This document shows positions 55,183-63,924 of a stretch of 64,000 nt of DNA, piece after piece (positions within the stretch are counted from its first letter, which is position 1; every line of letters begins with the position of its first letter). Position numbers and translations under genes: made by a program. A model generated the notes under the pieces. That model was not told the DNA's origin. It was given only the letters and a program-made list of their open reading frames with translations, and ran no database searches. The DNA is from Mycobacteroides chelonae (GTDB lineage: Bacteria > Actinomycetota > Actinomycetes > Mycobacteriales > Mycobacteriaceae): positions 3,534,001 to 3,598,000 of the forward strand of contig NZ_CP050145.1 in NCBI RefSeq assembly GCF_016767715.1. The letters run 5' to 3'.

Positions 55183-56763
55183 TCACTTGACGCACGCGAC
55201 GCCGTCGGCACCCATCTGGCTCAAGTCGGTCGGCGCCGGCGCCTGAACACCGGTTCCCGTTGCCGCCACTGCGGTCATCACGTCGCTGGAATTGGCCTCC
55301 GCCGACGAATCGGCCTTCTTACCGGCACTGTGGTGCGCGATGTAGTCGTCCGCAGGAAACTGCGAGCCCACCGTCAACTGGACCGTCCCGGGTGCAACCG
55401 CACCGGATTCCGTCATCGGCAGGTGCAGTTGATCGGCGAGCGCTTGCGCGCCCTCCTGGGCATCTGAGCCGTACATGATCGAGCTCTCGGTCGACATGGA
55501 CTCTGCCGTCGTCGCCCGACCACGCGTGAATCCCCGGGCGGTAAAGGCATCTTCGATCGCCGCACCCAGCCCATCCCGATCCGTCGCATTGACAACGTTG
55601 AGCACTACGGGCGCCGACAGAGAAACTGCCGTCGGCGGCGCGGCCGCAGCGGGCGGCGCGGGAGGGATATCGGCGGAGAAGCGGTCATGCACGATCTGCC
55701 GGATCGTGGGCAGATCGACGATGTTGACGTCCGAGCCGTTGGCATCGTGGCCGAAGTCAGAGATGGGCAGCGTGTAAAAAGACATCGGCCGCTTGGTCAG
55801 TTGAGAGGCGCGCGCTGCGAAGTCGACGAGGTTGAGCCCGGAGTCGATCGCGACGTTCTCGTGTGCGACGTTCAGGATGTTGCGTATCGCAGCGGGATTG
55901 GACATCACCCCGCCCTTGCGAACCGCGGTCAACAGCGACACGAGGAAGGCCTGCTGGCGCCTGGTGCGGTCCATGTCCGTAAACGAGCCGTCGTTTTCGT
56001 CCCGTCGTTGCCTGACAAAGGCCATCGCCTGGGATGCGTCGATCTGCTGAACGCCCTCGTGGAAGTTGGCCCCGGAGAACTCGTCGATCGTGTCGTGGTT
56101 CAGGCACACGGTGATGGGCTGCACCGCCTTGGCGATCTGGAAGAACGCGGCAAGGGTCACCTCCACGAAATGATCGATCGGCACACCCAGAAAGTTGCTC
56201 ACCGTGTCGATCTGGGCCTTGCGCCCTGCCTCGCGGGCGGCCTGCTCGCGCGCGGTCAGATCGTTGGCGCCCGCCACATCGGAGCCGCCGCTGGCCTGCC
56301 GATCCAGCGCCTGCTGGTAGGCGAATCCGTACGCCTGCTTGACCTTGCCCTTACACACCGACCCGGGGCAACCCGCCAAATCCACGTAGTCGTCACGCGG
56401 GATCGACACCGCCGTCATGGGACCACCATCGCCCGGGATGTGAACCACAATCAGCACATTGGCGTTGTATCCACCGGACGTCTCGTCACCGGCGTGCAGC
56501 GCGTCGTACATCTCCTGCGGCAGCGGCTGGCCATTTTGGTCAAGCCGACTATCCAGGCCCATGAGCAAGATGTTCTGATCCTGCCCGGCAGGTGTCAGCA
56601 CTCCGGGCAACACATGCGAAGTGATGATCTGCCCGACCGTCGTGTTGTACCCGGCCCAGCCAAAACCCGTGATGGCCATGACAAATGCCGCAGCAATACC
56701 GGCGACCAGCCGGCCCTTCTGCAGCACCCAGCGCTGCGCCTGCCCAGTTTGTAGATCGCCCAT
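55183..56763 (-). CDS. LytR-CpsA-Psr (LCP) cell-wall ligase
   Basis: The 526-residue membrane protein has one N-terminal membrane segment (AGIAAAFVMAITGFGWAG), an LCP domain with the conserved Arg/Asp set (MGLDSR, SIPRDDYVDL, FVRQRRDENDGSFTDMDRTRR) and a C-terminal LytR_C domain (about 390-480). Mycobacterial LCP enzymes join arabinogalactan to peptidoglycan. It converges on the deaminase gene. It may be one of the CpsA/Lcp paralogues. Confidence 0.9.
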   Translation of the reverse strand: MGDLQTGQAQRWVLQKGRLVAGIAAAFVMAITGFGWAGYNTTVGQIITSHVLPGVLTPAGQDQNILLMGLDSRLDQNGQPLPQEMYDALHAGDETSGGYNANVLIVVHIPGDGGPMTAVSIPRDDYVDLAGCPGSVCKGKVKQAYGFAYQQALDRQASGGSDVAGANDLTAREQAAREAGRKAQIDTVSNFLGVPIDHFVEVTLAAFFQIAKAVQPITVCLNHDTIDEFSGANFHEGVQQIDASQAMAFVRQRRDENDGSFTDMDRTRRQQAFLVSLLTAVRKGGVMSNPAAIRNILNVAHENVAIDSGLNLVDFAARASQLTKRPMSFYTLPISDFGHDANGSDVNIVDLPTIRQIVHDRFSADIPPAPPAAAAPPTAVSLSAPVVLNVVNATDRDGLGAAIEDAFTARGFTRGRATTAESMSTESSIMYGSDAQEGAQALADQLHLPMTESGAVAPGTVQLTVGSQFPADDYIAHHSAGKKADSSAEANSSDVMTAVAATGTGVQAPAPTDLSQMGADGVACVK

Positions 56764-56884
56764 GACGATTGACCATTGTTCTGGACAATCCGGCCAAAAC
56801 AGGGCAAGCGCGCACCGACCTCTCCGGCGAGTCCTCCTTCAACGTTCGACTGTGAGGTAGGTGTGAATTTGCCAGGGCCGCTCG

Positions 56885-57313
56885 CTAATCCGCGCGCGTG
56901 AGCCCCAAGACCGGGATGACGCGGGTGGTCTTGCGTTCATACTCGGCGAAGTTCTCAAAGCGCTCAGCCTGGAGCCCGTAAATCCGGTCGCGCTCCTCAC
57001 CCACCACATCACGCACCGCCACCGGGTAGTGGTCGTCGCCGATCTCCACCGATACCTGATCCGGGTGAGCCAGCGCGTTGTAGTACCAACCGGAGCTGTT
57101 CTCCCGCCCATTGTTGGAGGCGAATACGTAGATCTCGCCACCCTCCCCGCCCGGCTGGTAGGCCATCGGGTTCTGACGAGGCTCGCCCGACTTGGCACCC
57201 ACGGTATGCAGGATCAACATGTCGAATTGCGCAAAGAAGCCACCGGCACCGCCGGTTTCGCGGATCTCGGTCATGACATTGGCGTGGAAATCATTGGGGG
57301 TCGTCTCGGTCAT
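56885..57313 (-). CDS. F420-dependent DDN-like nitroreductase family protein
   Basis: The 142-residue split-barrel protein matches the DUF385/DDN family: LHTVGAKSGEPRQNPMAY, YVFASNNGRENSSGWYYNAL and VSVEIGDDHYPV. These bind the deazaflavin F420 and reduce quinones or nitro compounds. ATG 57313 is chosen. It lies 28 nt downstream of the TetR gene and is probably in the same transcript. Confidence 0.88.
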   Translation of the reverse strand: MTETTPNDFHANVMTEIRETGGAGGFFAQFDMLILHTVGAKSGEPRQNPMAYQPGGEGGEIYVFASNNGRENSSGWYYNALAHPDQVSVEIGDDHYPVAVRDVVGEERDRIYGLQAERFENFAEYERKTTRVIPVLGLTRAD

Positions 57314-57341
57314 AACAGGTTCAATGTCAATCGAGCTGACA

Positions 57342-57968
57342 CTATTCCGATCGCCGCAAGAAATCTTTGACGAGTCTGTCGACGAACCCGCCGTCGACGG
57401 ACTCACCCGTCACGATGACGCGGTAGTACAACGGCGCCACCAACCGTTCGGCCAGACCAGCAACATCCGCATCGGACGGCAGCTCCCCTCGGCGCACGGC
57501 GCGCGCGATCGGAATCTGGTCGCGCGCCTGCTGCTCGCGTAGATAGCGGGCGCGGAACGCATCGGCGAGTTGCGGGTCATGCTGCGACTGGCCGATCAAG
57601 GCCCGGAACACCGCGCCGGCGTCGTCGGTGGTGAGAAATTGTGCGGTGGTGGCCAAGTGGTGCCGCAGGTCGGCTTCGAGGCCGCCGAGGTCTGGTGGAT
57701 CGAGCTGGAAAGCGGCATCTTCCAGAAAGACGTCCATCAACACGTCCGCCTTCGAGTTCCACCATCGATAGACGGTCTGCTTGGCCACTCCGGCAGCCTT
57801 GGCGATGCCCTCCATGGTGACTCCGGCATAGCCCTTGGCGACCAGCAGATCATCGGCCGCATGGATGATCGCTTCGCGCGCGGTCTCGCTGCGGCCATGC
57901 CGGTTTCCGTAATGACGGCGCGCCTCGTCGGACTCGCGAGCCTTCGCCGTCTCCTTCACAACATTCAT
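57342..57968 (-). CDS. TetR-family transcriptional regulator
   Basis: The 208-residue protein has a TetR N-terminal domain (REAIIHAADDLLVAKGYAGVT then GIAKAAGVAKQTVYRWWNSK) and a divergent ligand domain. It is divergent from the O-methyltransferase gene, and TAGACG/CGTCTA arms stand in the 48-nt gap. It probably represses that gene and itself. Confidence 0.92.
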   Translation of the reverse strand: MNVVKETAKARESDEARRHYGNRHGRSETAREAIIHAADDLLVAKGYAGVTMEGIAKAAGVAKQTVYRWWNSKADVLMDVFLEDAAFQLDPPDLGGLEADLRHHLATTAQFLTTDDAGAVFRALIGQSQHDPQLADAFRARYLREQQARDQIPIARAVRRGELPSDADVAGLAERLVAPLYYRVIVTGESVDGGFVDRLVKDFLRRSE

Positions 57969-57986
57969 CGAATCATCACCCTAGAC

Positions 57987-58006
57987 TAGACGAGACGTTG
58001 CGTCTA
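57987..58006. promoter_or_regulatory. TetR operator candidate
   Basis: TAGACG and CGTCTA flank AGACGTTG in the short gap between the tetR-like and O-methyltransferase genes. The inner AGACG/CGTCT also pairs. The position fits autoregulation of both genes. Confidence 0.55.
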
Positions 58007-58016
58007 TTCTAAACGC

Positions 58017-58658
58017 ATGACAACAACACTTCATGAACCTGAATTCGCCACGATCGTGGACCGGCTCTTCGAGAACGCGTCGCATGATGCGCCCCCCGTC
58101 GACCGGGACACCTTCCACACAAAGTCTGTCGAGGAGCGCGTCAAGCTGTTCCAAAACACCTACGTCCCCATCGCGCCCGATGCCGGACGGCTGCTCTACA
58201 GCCTGGTCCGCGCGGCCAAGCCGAAGACGATCGTCGAGTACGGCCTGTCGTACGGCATCTCGACCCTGCATTCGGCCGCCGCTGTTCGCGATAACGGTTT
58301 TGGACGCATCATCACCACCGAGATGAACACCACGAAGATCGCGGCTTCCCGCGCGACCTTCGCCGAGGCTGGGGTGTCCGATCTGATCACCATCCTGGAG
58401 GGCGACGCCCGCGAGACGCTGAAGACGGTTGAGGGGCCCATCGAATTTCTGCTGCTTGACGGCTGGCCGGACCTCGACCTGCCGATCCTCAAGCTCCTCG
58501 AGGACAAGCTGGCACCCGGCGCGCTCGTCATCGCCGACAACGTCGGATTTGAAAGCAGCAAGCCATATTTGGAGTACATCCGTACCCCAGAGAACGGCTA
58601 TGTGAGTGTGGCCTCACCCATCGGGGAATGCATGGAGCTCAGCTGCCGTTGTGCGTAA
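58017..58658 (+). CDS. O-methyltransferase-like SAM-dependent protein
   Basis: The 213-residue protein has the class I pattern of caffeoyl-CoA-type O-methyltransferases: IVEYGLSYGISTLH (SAM loop), IITTEMN, ILEGDARETL, FLLLDGWPDLDLP and VIADNVGF. It is divergent from the TetR gene. The substrate is unknown. Confidence 0.85.
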   Translation: MTTTLHEPEFATIVDRLFENASHDAPPVDRDTFHTKSVEERVKLFQNTYVPIAPDAGRLLYSLVRAAKPKTIVEYGLSYGISTLHSAAAVRDNGFGRIITTEMNTTKIAASRATFAEAGVSDLITILEGDARETLKTVEGPIEFLLLDGWPDLDLPILKLLEDKLAPGALVIADNVGFESSKPYLEYIRTPENGYVSVASPIGECMELSCRCA

Positions 58659-58749
58659 CGGTGCAATCTCACCCAAAGCGTTGGCGGCGGTCGTCTCGCC
58701 AAAGTCTCCCGCCGCCAACGCCTTCAGAACCACTCCAGGAAGGTGTGGC

Positions 58750-59106
58750 ATGTTCAAATCTACCCTCGGCCTGTCGGCAGTGGCATGTACTTCGCTCGCA
58801 TTGCTGTCTGCGGCGCCCGCTTCCGCGGGACCCAAATCCCCACAGACACCCAGCGAACTCGGTGCCCAGCTGCAATCGCAGGGCTATAAAGTTCAGTACG
58901 AACGAATCGGCAACTGCGCCTTGGACGCCGGCTCGGTGGTCGGCACCCGGATTGGCCCGGCGGTGTGGGCCGATACCACCACCCAGACCAAGGCCGGTGG
59001 CGGCGTTGGAGACGGAGCCGGAACCCGCGGAGGCGTCACGTGGAGCCACGATGTTGACCACCAGATCGCATACATCACGGTGGCGTGCAAACGCGCCGCG
59101 AAATGA
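58750..59106 (+). CDS. Small secreted protein
   Basis: The 118-residue precursor has a signal peptide (LGLSAVACTSLALLSAAPAS, cut at ASA) and a short mature domain with two cysteines (IGNCAL and VACKR). ATG 58750 follows AGGAAGG at about 8 nt. It resembles mycobacterial small exported proteins of unknown role. Confidence 0.75.
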   Translation: MFKSTLGLSAVACTSLALLSAAPASAGPKSPQTPSELGAQLQSQGYKVQYERIGNCALDAGSVVGTRIGPAVWADTTTQTKAGGGVGDGAGTRGGVTWSHDVDHQIAYITVACKRAAK

Positions 59107-59220
59107 ACTAGTGGCGATTGGCAAATAATGGGATGCGTGAGCCGCCCCGGAGACGTAGCATGCCTGAAATCATCAGTGCCGCAAGGTAGCTGACCATTCT
59201 CCGGATAGAGGATTTCTGTC

Positions 59221-59730
59221 GTGACGACGTGGACCACCCGCGCCGAGCTTCCCGAGGATGTTTCGGCGATACGTGCGGTCAATATCGCGGCCTTCCCTGC
59301 CCATGACGAGGCCGACTTGGTTGATGCGTTGCGCGCGGATCCGGCGGCATGGATCGACGGCCTGTCCACCGTGAGTGTCGACACCGGGGGTGAAATCGTG
59401 GCGCATTCACTGCTCACCCGGTGCACCGTGGGCGCAGCACCCGCACTGGCCCTGGGGCCGTGCGCGGTGCTGCCACGGTGTCAGCGCACCGGGGCAGGTT
59501 CGGCGGCCATTCGCGCCGGCCTCGAGCGCGCACGCAGTCTGGGCGAGAACCTGATCGTGGTGCTCGGGCATGCCCTCTACTACCCACGATTCGGATTCAC
59601 ACCGGCATCGGCCTTCGGTGTCAGCGCGGGCTTCGACGTCACCGATGACACGTTCCTCGCGCTGGCGTTAGACCCGCAGCGCGAAACGCCGCGCGGCCAG
59701 ATCGTCTACCCGGCAGCGTTCGGCGTCTGA
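59221..59730 (+). CDS. GNAT N-acetyltransferase
   Basis: The 169-residue protein has a GNAT fold of the YhbS type: ALALGPCAVLPRCQRTGAGSAAIRAG-like acetyl-CoA loop, and a VVLGHALYYPRFGFTPAS motif. The start is GTG 59221. The substrate is unknown. Confidence 0.85.
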   Translation: MTTWTTRAELPEDVSAIRAVNIAAFPAHDEADLVDALRADPAAWIDGLSTVSVDTGGEIVAHSLLTRCTVGAAPALALGPCAVLPRCQRTGAGSAAIRAGLERARSLGENLIVVLGHALYYPRFGFTPASAFGVSAGFDVTDDTFLALALDPQRETPRGQIVYPAAFGV

Positions 59731-59791
59731 CGCACGCTCCGTTGATCTGATTCAACAAAACGGTCGGCAGCGAGGATCGCATCTACCAGGA

Positions 59792-60400
59792 CTAGCTCAG
59801 CGGTATTCCCGATAGAACGACACAGACGGCCGCTGCGACAAGAACGGCAAGTACCGTTGCAGTTGCTTTCCACCACTTGCGCTTACGGTTCACTTCATCC
59901 GTCACATCATCTGTGAACTTTGAAATCTGTTCTCGAGCCTCGCGCATCTTCGCCCAGATCTCATCGTCTGGAATTCGCGTTAGCGGAGGATCATCGGGGT
60001 CTGTAGCGTCCCAACTGCGTTCAGAAAAGGCATCAACAGCTCTGTGCGCCGCCTCGAAGCTACCTGTACTTAGTCCAACGACCTTCAGGCGAGCACGCGC
60101 AGCAGGCAGCGTTGCGTTCCGCGCGGTCGCCTCGTCACGCCGCTTCTCCTTCAGCTCCTCGCCCGCTTTCGAACCCTCCCGAAAGGTCAAGTGACGTTGC
60201 CGAATCGCATGCAGAGACCTATGGAGCTCTTTAATTGCTTCCTCTACGGCGTCAACACGAAACTGTTGTGTACGTCGGCGATTCTCCGCGAGTGTCGTGG
60301 TGGTAACCCCAAAAAGGGCCACCAAAGCGGCTATCAACGCAGCGGCGCCAGCCACCGCTGGAGTTCGAAGGAAGTCATTCCAAGGCATCGCGTCTATCAC
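59792..60400 (-). CDS. Membrane protein with central coiled coil
   Basis: The about 202-residue protein has one hydrophobic segment near each end (VAGAAALIAALVALFGVT and ATATVLAVLVAAAVCVVL) and a charged helical middle. The start may be GTG 60400 or ATG 60388. No family recognised. Its place beside an ART-like gene and a Pycsar operon suggests an accessory or defence role. Confidence 0.65.
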   Translation of the reverse strand: MIDAMPWNDFLRTPAVAGAAALIAALVALFGVTTTTLAENRRRTQQFRVDAVEEAIKELHRSLHAIRQRHLTFREGSKAGEELKEKRRDEATARNATLPAARARLKVVGLSTGSFEAAHRAVDAFSERSWDATDPDDPPLTRIPDDEIWAKMREAREQISKFTDDVTDEVNRKRKWWKATATVLAVLVAAAVCVVLSGIPLS

Positions 60401-60831
60401 CAACCCACCCGTCTGCTAATCGCCGCGGATCGCGCGACGTTCGAAACAGCTCCTCGATTCAACAAGCCGGCCACACAGTCCCCCGACACCGAGCCTGCCC
60501 AATCATCGCCCTGCAACACTGGAGACACCAACACGTGTGCTTCTCGAGTCCGACGCCTAGCTTGCCCCCGTTCCTTCAAGTCCTGAATGGTCAGTCCTCG
60601 CCGACACCGAATCCTGTGTAGGCATTCGGTGAAGACATCGCCGACGACGATCACGATGCCTGACGGGCGGCCAACGAGATTTCATGCGGTTTGTCCGAGC
60701 AACACCGCCCGAGTACCTCGATGCGATCAAGCGGGCGGTCCGCTCGTACGCCGACCCATCTTGCAGGAATCTGAAGAACCGGACGGTGCCGGAAGGGTGA
60801 ACCGGGCGACGACCATGCGAAGACCTGGCGG
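60401..60831. other. Intergenic stretch before the ART-like locus
   Basis: No supported gene. A 38-codon frame, MRFVRATPPEYLDAIKRAVR onward (60684-60800), reads like protein but ends early; sequence just after it continues in the frame of the small ORF at 60832. It could be a broken larger gene. Confidence 0.25.
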
Positions 60832-60993
60832 GTGTCGCGCACGAGTTTCATCGCAAGACAGTCCTACGGTGGGGTAGTGCCGATTGCCGACGACGTCGAG
60901 CTTGTTGCTGACTTGGGTGCCGAGCTTCCGCTGGCCTCGGTCGTCTTCACCCTGCTATCGGCCAACTCATCGGGCAAGGTCGTCGCCCGATGA
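60832..60993 (+). CDS. Small ORF coupled to the ART-like gene
   Basis: From GTG 60832 a 53-residue product runs to TGA 60993, with content such as YGGVVPIADDVELVADLGAE. Its stop overlaps the ATG of the ART-like gene by 4 nt, so translation may be coupled. It could be an antitoxin partner or the tail of a decayed gene. Confidence 0.4.
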   Translation: MSRTSFIARQSYGGVVPIADDVELVADLGAELPLASVVFTLLSANSSGKVVAR

Positions 60994-61490
60994 GTACGAA
61001 CCGTCGTGAAATCCGATCGGTGCGTTACTGGCATGGGGGTTGGTCTGGGCGAAAGGTCGGTGAGCTCCTGCTGCCAATCGCGAAACAGGAGAGCTTCTAC
61101 GCCGAATGCATGCGCGCTGGCATTCAGCAGGCCCGTGCTCAATCGAAGGTTCCCGACTTCGCAAGCGGGCGCATCTACGACATCAACAAGCTGTATGTCA
61201 CTTCCAATCGCGACTTCGCGCACGCCTGGGCAGTATGCATGCCCGATCGCCAGCACCTCGAAAATCTTCAGATGCTGTTCGGGCTGGGGAAAAGGGCCTA
61301 CTACGAGGTCGAACTCCTCGACGCCCTGGGTAAGCCGCTGACGGTGCCGCCAGACCCAGACCCTGACTACGCGGTCGAAAGCTTCCAAGTTGAGATAGCG
61401 CGAGTGATCGCTGTACACAGACCGCAAATGTCCCCCGCAGCGGGACAGGTCCATATGCTGCGAATGGCGACAGTTCCACGAGTTACGTAG
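60990..61490 (+). CDS. Putative ADP-ribosyltransferase-like protein
   Basis: The 166-residue protein has features of small ART-fold enzymes such as Arr: VRYWHGG with GELLLP near the N-terminus, KLYVTSNRDFAHAWA (middle strand and Tyr/Ala helix) and ESFQVEIARVIAVH (last acidic strand). The H-Y-E type triad is guessed from these motifs. It may modify a rifamycin-like drug or a cellular target. The small ORF before it overlaps by 4 nt. Family assignment needs a structure search. Confidence 0.45.
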   Translation: MSTNRREIRSVRYWHGGWSGRKVGELLLPIAKQESFYAECMRAGIQQARAQSKVPDFASGRIYDINKLYVTSNRDFAHAWAVCMPDRQHLENLQMLFGLGKRAYYEVELLDALGKPLTVPPDPDPDYAVESFQVEIARVIAVHRPQMSPAAGQVHMLRMATVPRVT

Positions 61491-61612
61491 TCACGCAGGC
61501 AGTGCGGGACTATTTACTGAGAGCCGTCTTTGCGCGGCCTGCCGTTGCACAGTGATGCCATGACCGGCATGGCCTAGACCCCGATTGTTGATCGGGGTTT
61601 GATAGAAAAGAG

Positions 61613-61643
61613 AACAGGTCAGGGATTAGATCCCTGACCTGTT
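61613..61643 (-). terminator. Perfect hairpin terminator by tRNA-like remnant
   Basis: A 14-bp stem (AACAGGTCAGGGAT and its complement) with loop TAG is followed on the minus strand by CTCTTTTCT. It lies 7 nt beyond the tRNA-like 3' end at 61651. Terminators like this normally follow tRNAs on that strand. The rest of 61491-61932 shows no gene. Confidence 0.75.
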
Positions 61644-61650
61644 TCTTCAC

Positions 61651-61661
61651 GGTGGAGCTAA
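61651..61661. repeat. Short tRNA 3'-end remnant
   Basis: GGTGGAGCTAA equals the 3' acceptor end of tRNA-Ala at 43238-43248, in the same orientation and directly before a strong minus-strand terminator. It may be an att remnant from another tRNA with the same end. Eleven nt could also be chance. Confidence 0.4.
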
Positions 61662-61932
61662 CTGTCATGTTCACAGTGTCATCCGTGTCTGGCGCATTCC
61701 GCCCGGTACGGATGACGGCGCGAACACCGATCAAGATCGGCACCGCCGACGGCGGGGGCACAATCCCGTAGTCAACCTGTCACTATCGGTGTGCCGCCCA
61801 GCCAAACAGGTCGACAGAGGAGGCACGTGCCCGCTCGGATTCTCGCAACGGCCCCGAAGGTGATCGCGGATGTTCGCTTCCTATGTCAGACGTCTCGAAT
61901 AGAGTGAGCTTCCTTGGAGCGCTGGAGGTGAC

Positions 61933-62667
61933 ATGGGTTTACTCGACGAGGTCAACGAGCAACTCGAAAAGACAGTCAACAAGCGGATGACTGTCATAAA
62001 GACGCAGCAATCCAACACGTCTGTTCCCGAAGCCGTCGACCTCGGATACGCCGAAGGCAAGCTCATTTCTGCCACCTATCTATACACAGACATGCTCAAC
62101 TCCTCAGGTCTCGCGGCCACAGCCGATAAGGAGGATGCGGCCCGGACGTTCCGCGCTTTCCTCAATGTCAGTACGAAGATCATTCGGCATCTGGACGGCC
62201 ACATCCGGAGTTTCGATGGCGATCGCGTCATGGGCATTTTTACTGGACCAAACAAGGAAGATCGCGCCGTGAAGTCTGCAATGCGCATCAAGTGGGCAGT
62301 CAACACCATCGTGACGCCCGCGCTTCACAAAGAGATTCCTGCTCTCAAGGAGGCTGGCTGGACACTCAGGCAGACAAGTGGCATCGCAACCGCGGACACG
62401 TTGCTCGCCCGCGCAGGCTTTCGGGGAAGCGACGACATGATCTCGATAGGTGTCGCACCCAATCTCGCAGCAAAGCTCAGCGACATCCGCGGTGACGGGA
62501 CCGAGGCTGGCTATGTGACTCGTATCGGGAAGGGCACCTACGACGCCCTCTCGGACTCACACAAGTTGGCTAAAGGAAAGGGCATGTGGGAAGGAACATA
62601 TTCGATGAACATCGGAGATAAGACCTACAGCTATTACCGGAGCAGCTACCACTGGACATTCTCGTAA
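61933..62667 (+). CDS. Pycsar-type class III nucleotidyl cyclase (first)
   Basis: The 244-residue protein has a single cyclase domain as in PycC: the metal Asp53 in YLYTDMLNSS, the second Asp97 in IRSFDGDRVMGIF, the ISIGVAPNLAAKLSD motif late. GGAGGTGAC precedes ATG 61933. In Pycsar defence such cyclases make cCMP or cUMP after phage infection. It is followed by a second cyclase and then a membrane effector. Base specificity is not known. Confidence 0.8.
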   Translation: MGLLDEVNEQLEKTVNKRMTVIKTQQSNTSVPEAVDLGYAEGKLISATYLYTDMLNSSGLAATADKEDAARTFRAFLNVSTKIIRHLDGHIRSFDGDRVMGIFTGPNKEDRAVKSAMRIKWAVNTIVTPALHKEIPALKEAGWTLRQTSGIATADTLLARAGFRGSDDMISIGVAPNLAAKLSDIRGDGTEAGYVTRIGKGTYDALSDSHKLAKGKGMWEGTYSMNIGDKTYSYYRSSYHWTFS

Positions 62668-62722
62668 ACCCCGTCGCGCGTCCCACGTTCGACAGACAGT
62701 CGGATCCGGATGAGGAGCAAAG

Positions 62723-63436
62723 TTGATCCCAACGGTCGAATCCAGCGTTGCGGACATTATGACTGCCGCTTGGAGCATCACGAACGGAACCGTGGTACCC
62801 ACCACCGAAGACATCGTCATGAGGAATGGCGGGCGACTTATAGACGCAACGTATGCCTACGCCGATCTTGCCGACTCGAGCAAGATCGCACAAACCCTCA
62901 AAAAGGAAGCTGCCGCAAAAATCATCCGCGCGTTCGTCAACAGCGCTACGCGGATTCTGCGGAACTTCGGCGGAGAGATCCGGTCCTTCGACGGCGATCG
63001 TGTCATGGCGATTTTCATCGGCGACGATAAAAATTGGAATGCGGTGCGTGCTGCATTTGCGATCAATTGGGCAGTAGTTGAGGTTATTCGACCTGCCATC
63101 AAATCGAATTGGAGTGACGGCGAAGACTTCTGCAACATCAGCCACCGCGTCGGCATCGACACAGGTGAGTCCCTGATCGTCCGCGGCGGCGCGCGTAACA
63201 ACAGCGACCTCATCTCAGTCGGTGCGGCACCGAACATCGCGGCGAAGCTCAGCGACCTGAAGAATGGTCACACGACATACATCACCGACCGGGTATACGG
63301 CGAACTTACCGATAACCTCCTCTACTACGAGCCGAACGGATATCGGCAGAACTGCTGGTCTAAGCTGCACTCTTCCGTACAAATCGGTGGTACGTACAAC
63401 ACCGTCTACGGCTCAACCGTCTATTGGGGCATCTGA
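62723..63436 (+). CDS. Pycsar-type class III nucleotidyl cyclase (second)
   Basis: The 237-residue protein carries the same motifs as the first: Asp48 in ATYAYADLADSS, Asp92 in IRSFDGDRVMAIF and ISVGAAPNIAAKLSD. GAGGAG stands 5 nt before TTG 62723. Its TGA overlaps the ATG of the effector gene (TGATG), so these two are the tightest pair. It has diverged from the first copy outside the motifs. Both keep their metal ligands, so both look active. Confidence 0.8.
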   Translation: MIPTVESSVADIMTAAWSITNGTVVPTTEDIVMRNGGRLIDATYAYADLADSSKIAQTLKKEAAAKIIRAFVNSATRILRNFGGEIRSFDGDRVMAIFIGDDKNWNAVRAAFAINWAVVEVIRPAIKSNWSDGEDFCNISHRVGIDTGESLIVRGGARNNSDLISVGAAPNIAAKLSDLKNGHTTYITDRVYGELTDNLLYYEPNGYRQNCWSKLHSSVQIGGTYNTVYGSTVYWGI

Positions 63437-63924
63437 TGACTCCCGACCCCATCGATACCGGCTGGAAAATCCACGCCGCGATTGTTGACTGGACTGGCAA
63501 GGTCGACACAAAGGCATCGTTCGCCCTGACAATCGAAGCCGCGCTGCTCGCCGGAGTCGTCACACTGTCTGGCGATAAGCGCGTCTTTAGCAACCTCAGC
63601 GGGTGGGCGGTGGCGTGGTACGTGCTTGGCATCCTTCTGCTGATTGCCGCCGTTCTATGCGCTGCATGGGTAGTACGCCCGCGTCTTCGGAAGACGGAAG
63701 TTAAAGCAGAGTCCGCCTACAACTTCATTTACTTCGGACATCTACGACATCTCATGCCCGAAACTGTTCAGGAGCGGCTTGAAAACGCCGAGCTCCTCCC
63801 AGTTCTTTCGAAGCAGCTAGTGGAGATGAGCAAGATTGCGTGGTTGAAGCACCGCCTCGTGCAGCTATCGATGAGCCTGGCACCTGTTGGTGTCCTGGCA
63901 CTCGGCATCTGCGCGACATACTGA
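63436..63924 (+). CDS. Pycsar effector, PycTM-like membrane protein
   Basis: The 162-residue protein begins with a cytosolic KIHAAIVDWTGKVDTKASFA stretch (Pycsar effector domain type, with D-x-K-A) leading into a first membrane segment (ALLAGVVTL), a second (WYVLGILLLIAAVLCAAWVV) and a final one (SLAPVGVLALGICA). PycTM effectors bind cyclic pyrimidine nucleotides and damage the inner membrane to stop phage spread. ATG 63436 overlaps the stop of the second cyclase. Confidence 0.75.
   Translation: MTPDPIDTGWKIHAAIVDWTGKVDTKASFALTIEAALLAGVVTLSGDKRVFSNLSGWAVAWYVLGILLLIAAVLCAAWVVRPRLRKTEVKAESAYNFIYFGHLRHLMPETVQERLENAELLPVLSKQLVEMSKIAWLKHRLVQLSMSLAPVGVLALGICATY

Noticed and set aside
60397..60654. 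An 85-residue minus-strand frame overlapping the start of the membrane protein by 4 nt
   Set aside because: The overlap is suggestive, but the Arg-rich sequence shows no motif and no ribosome-binding site is evident.
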